Shown: positions 14,018 through 15,976 of the stretch, in pieces
How positions within the stretch are numbered: the stretch's first letter is position 1
Layout of the letters: each line of letters starts with the position of its first letter
From: H2-BAC3 sp045863035
Lineage (GTDB): Bacteria; Bacteroidota; Ignavibacteria; Ignavibacteriales; Ignavibacteriaceae
Reading direction: 5' to 3'
Length of the DNA stretch: 15,976 bases
Assembly: GCA_045863035.1 (NCBI GenBank)
Contig: BTUV01000070.1
Coordinates: 1 to 15,976 of the forward strand
Translations under genes and position numbers: made by a program
Notes under the pieces: model-generated
Database searches by the model: none
Told to the model about the DNA's origin: nothing
Seen by the model: only the letters and a program-made list of their open reading frames with translations

Positions 14018-15100
14018 TTGAAAAAGACAATGTTTTATGACCTGCATGAAAAACACGGCGGAAAGATAGTTGACTTCGCCGGTTATAAGATGCCGGTGCA
14101 GTATAGTTCTATTATTGCAGAGCATAAAGCTGTACGCAGCAGCGTGGGCGTGTTTGATGTAAGCCACATGGGCGAAGTATTTATTGAAGGTGAAAAAGCG
14201 TTGGATTTCATTCAGTATATCACCACCAATGATGCTTCGGTGCTTTATCCGGGGAGGGTGCAGTATTCAGCCATGTGCTACGAAGACGGTGGTATAGTGG
14301 ATGATCTGCTCGTTTATAAAATATCCGAGACGAAGTATATGCTGGTGGTTAATGCTTCTAATCTTGAAAAAGATGTTGCCTGGATGAAGCAGAATAACAA
14401 ACATGGAGTTCAGATAACAGACCTGAGTGAATCCTATTCACTTCTTGCGGTTCAGGGTCCGAACTCACGTAAGGTGATTGAAAAGGTTTTTGGTGAAGAA
14501 GTTGATCTTGAATACTATCATTTTAAGATAAGCACATACTCCGGCACAGAGGTACTACTCTCGCGAACAGGATATACAGGAGAGCTTGGATATGAGCTCT
14601 ATTTTCAGGGTGATCAGGCACTGGCGGAAAAATTCTGGAATTCACTTTTCAGAGCCGGCGAAGAGTTTGGCATTATCCCCTGTGGTCTGGGCAGCCGTGA
14701 CTCACTCCGTCTTGAGATGGGATACTGCCTCTATGGCAATGATATTGATCAGACCACCAATCCGCTTGATGCCGGACTCGCGTGGATTACCAAGCTCAAG
14801 AAGCCCTCTTTTATCGGTCGTGATGCGATATTGGATATTAAAGCCGACAGATCGAAAAGAAAACTCACTCCGCTTCTTTGTGAGGAAAAGGCATTTCCGA
14901 GACATGGTTACGAGGTTGTGTTAAACGGAAAAAATATTGGATATATAACCAGCGGTACGGTTAGTCCCGTTCTTGAAATGGGTATCGCGCTTGCATATAT
15001 TGACAGTGAATATGCAAAAGAAGGTAACGAACTGAATTTTCTGGTCAGAGGAAAAGAAGTTCCTGTCAAAGTTGTCAAATTGCCGTTTATACAAAAATAG
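14018..15100 (+). CDS. gcvT: Aminomethyltransferase, glycine cleavage system T protein (TTG start)
   Basis: GcvT takes the aminomethyl group from lipoylated H protein, releasing ammonia and passing the one-carbon unit to tetrahydrofolate. The 360 residues carry VDFAGYKMPVQY (18-29), FDVSHMGE (46-53), DGGIVDDLLVY (90-100, with the conserved acidic pair D95/D96) and GYTGELGYE (185-193). The TTG at 14018 is chosen over the ATG at 14030 because AAGGAA (14005-14010) is correctly spaced for it and too far from the ATG, and because MKKTMFYDLH aligns with the usual MKKTPLY-type N-terminus. The other glycine cleavage genes are not in the window. It follows tal by 11 bp. Confidence 0.95.
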   Translation: MKKTMFYDLHEKHGGKIVDFAGYKMPVQYSSIIAEHKAVRSSVGVFDVSHMGEVFIEGEKALDFIQYITTNDASVLYPGRVQYSAMCYEDGGIVDDLLVYKISETKYMLVVNASNLEKDVAWMKQNNKHGVQITDLSESYSLLAVQGPNSRKVIEKVFGEEVDLEYYHFKISTYSGTEVLLSRTGYTGELGYELYFQGDQALAEKFWNSLFRAGEEFGIIPCGLGSRDSLRLEMGYCLYGNDIDQTTNPLDAGLAWITKLKKPSFIGRDAILDIKADRSKRKLTPLLCEEKAFPRHGYEVVLNGKNIGYITSGTVSPVLEMGIALAYIDSEYAKEGNELNFLVRGKEVPVKVVKLPFIQK

Positions 15101-15155
15101 TCTCCGGCAGATCGTAGTAATTTTTTTTTAAGTTGTATTATTTCTTGAGGGAAAA

Positions 15156-15881
15156 ATGTCCAGGATTAATGTACTGTTTTCGCCCGTTGGAGTTGATGAA
15201 TTATATTTTAGTTCGAAGACTGCTGCTGTAATAGATGTTCTGAGAGCATCATCAACCATCGTTACTGCTGTGATGAATGGTGCAAAGGAAATAATTCCGG
15301 TAGGAAGCATTGAATTTGCGGTGAAGGTTTCAGGAGGTATGTTTGGCGGTCAGACACTGCTTTGCGGTGAAAAGAACACGAAGAAAGTTGATGGCTTTAA
15401 TCTGGGTAACTCTCCCGCAGAGTTTACCTCAGAAGTTATCGGCGGAAAAACCGTTGTGTTATATACCACTAATGGAACAAAAGCCATTGTAAAGGCCAAG
15501 TTTTCATCAAATCTGTTTATCACCGCGTTTCTTAATGTTAAAGCATCAGCAAAAAAGCTGATTGAAACAGGCGGGGATATCGAAATTATTTGTTCAGGCA
15601 GAAATAATGAATTCAGTCTGGAGGATACCGTCTGTGCGGGAAAATTAGTCAGCCAGATACTCAAACTAAAAAATACATTTCAACTGACGGATTCAGCCGC
15701 GGCAGCGCTGAGTCTCTTCGAGATGAAGAAGAAAGATATATCCGGAGTGATGCGCAATACCGAACATGGTCAGATATTGATTGAAAACGGGTTTGAAGCT
15801 GATATTGAATATTGCGCGCAGGTTGACATCACCAATGTTGTTCCCACCTTTAAAAACAATTCGATAAAAGAAGTTCATTAA
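15156..15881 (+). CDS. comB: ComB family 2-phosphosulfolactate phosphatase
   Basis: ComB hydrolyses 2-phosphosulfolactate to sulfolactate, a step of coenzyme M synthesis in methanogens; bacterial homologues are common and their in vivo role is less certain. The 241 residues show VIDVLRASSTI (26-36), a LCGEK block (69-73), GFNLGNSPAEF (80-90) and YTTNGT (103-108), and near the C-terminal third a CSGRNNEFSLEDTVCAG segment. These are the family's conserved blocks and length is normal. GAGGG lies just before the ATG. It starts 55 bp after gcvT, across a T9 run without a hairpin. Whether this organism makes sulfolactate cannot be told here, since no comA or comC is present. Confidence 0.9.
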   Translation: MSRINVLFSPVGVDELYFSSKTAAVIDVLRASSTIVTAVMNGAKEIIPVGSIEFAVKVSGGMFGGQTLLCGEKNTKKVDGFNLGNSPAEFTSEVIGGKTVVLYTTNGTKAIVKAKFSSNLFITAFLNVKASAKKLIETGGDIEIICSGRNNEFSLEDTVCAGKLVSQILKLKNTFQLTDSAAAALSLFEMKKKDISGVMRNTEHGQILIENGFEADIEYCAQVDITNVVPTFKNNSIKEVH

Positions 15882-15889
15882 TTTTATAC

Positions 15890-15913
15890 AGGGACACGCT
15901 GCTGCGTGTCTCT
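15890..15913 (+). terminator. Strong hairpin after comB
   Basis: AGGGACACGC (15890-15899), loop TGCT, GCGTGTCTCT (15904-15913): a 10-bp stem with one G-U pair, starting nine bases after the comB stop. No U-run follows (CTGACAATTCG), so it is either a weak or factor-assisted terminator or a 3'-end stabilising stem. The remaining sequence to the window end shows no gene. Confidence 0.55.
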
Positions 15914-15976
15914 CTGACAATTCGAATACATTATAAAACCATATTATTAGACTATCCCTCCGCGTACATACACGCC

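Noticed and set aside
15101..15155. Terminator between gcvT and comB based on the T9 run
   Set aside because: No stem precedes the T-run, so an intrinsic terminator is not supported.

Overview
All thirteen genes I can support lie on the + strand. The window looks like a chromosomal segment from the Bacteroidota/Chlorobiota/Ignavibacteriota group, most likely Ignavibacteria-like. The reasons are: (i) three upstream regions carry the group's -7 promoter signature TAnnTTTG (before rimP, fic and ribF); (ii) several genes nevertheless have good Shine-Dalgarno sites (nusA, rpsO, tal, comB), which is less usual in core Bacteroidetes; and (iii) the proteins have family features I associate with this group: a short TruB, an RNase G with an acidic insert, and an IF2 with a long Lys/Glu linker. 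The taxonomic call is inference.

Layout. 1-691 is a gene-free region packed with short-period repeats: a 34-unit, 9-bp minisatellite, two 7-bp arrays, GCAAAG-type clusters and a C9 tract. It ends in a promoter and a terminator-like hairpin touching the rimP start. 692-6435 is the classical transcription/translation operon rimP-nusA-infB-rbfA-truB. 6436-8042 holds an accessory islet: a Fic protein with a C-terminal winged helix, preceded by operator-like palindromes repeating every 41 bp and bracketed on both sides by decayed copies of the 9-bp repeat seen at the window start. 8043-11448 resumes the conserved cluster as ribF-rpsO-pnp, with a hairpin before rpsO that carries an S15-type G-U/G-C signature. 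11449-11769 is a structured intergenic region. 11770-15881 carries rng (RNase G), tal (transaldolase), gcvT and comB, followed by a strong hairpin.

Functionally, rimP, rbfA and rpsO serve 30S biogenesis; infB serves initiation; nusA serves elongation, termination and antitermination; truB serves tRNA modification; pnp and rng serve RNA turnover. ribF (FMN/FAD), tal (pentose phosphates), gcvT (glycine cleavage) and comB (phosphosulfolactate phosphatase family) are metabolic. The most interesting parts are not the core genes but the control elements and repeats between them: the 41-bp-phased palindromes at fic, the attenuator-like hairpin at rimP, the candidate S15 site, the large hairpin between pnp and rng, and the dispersed 9-bp repeat family.
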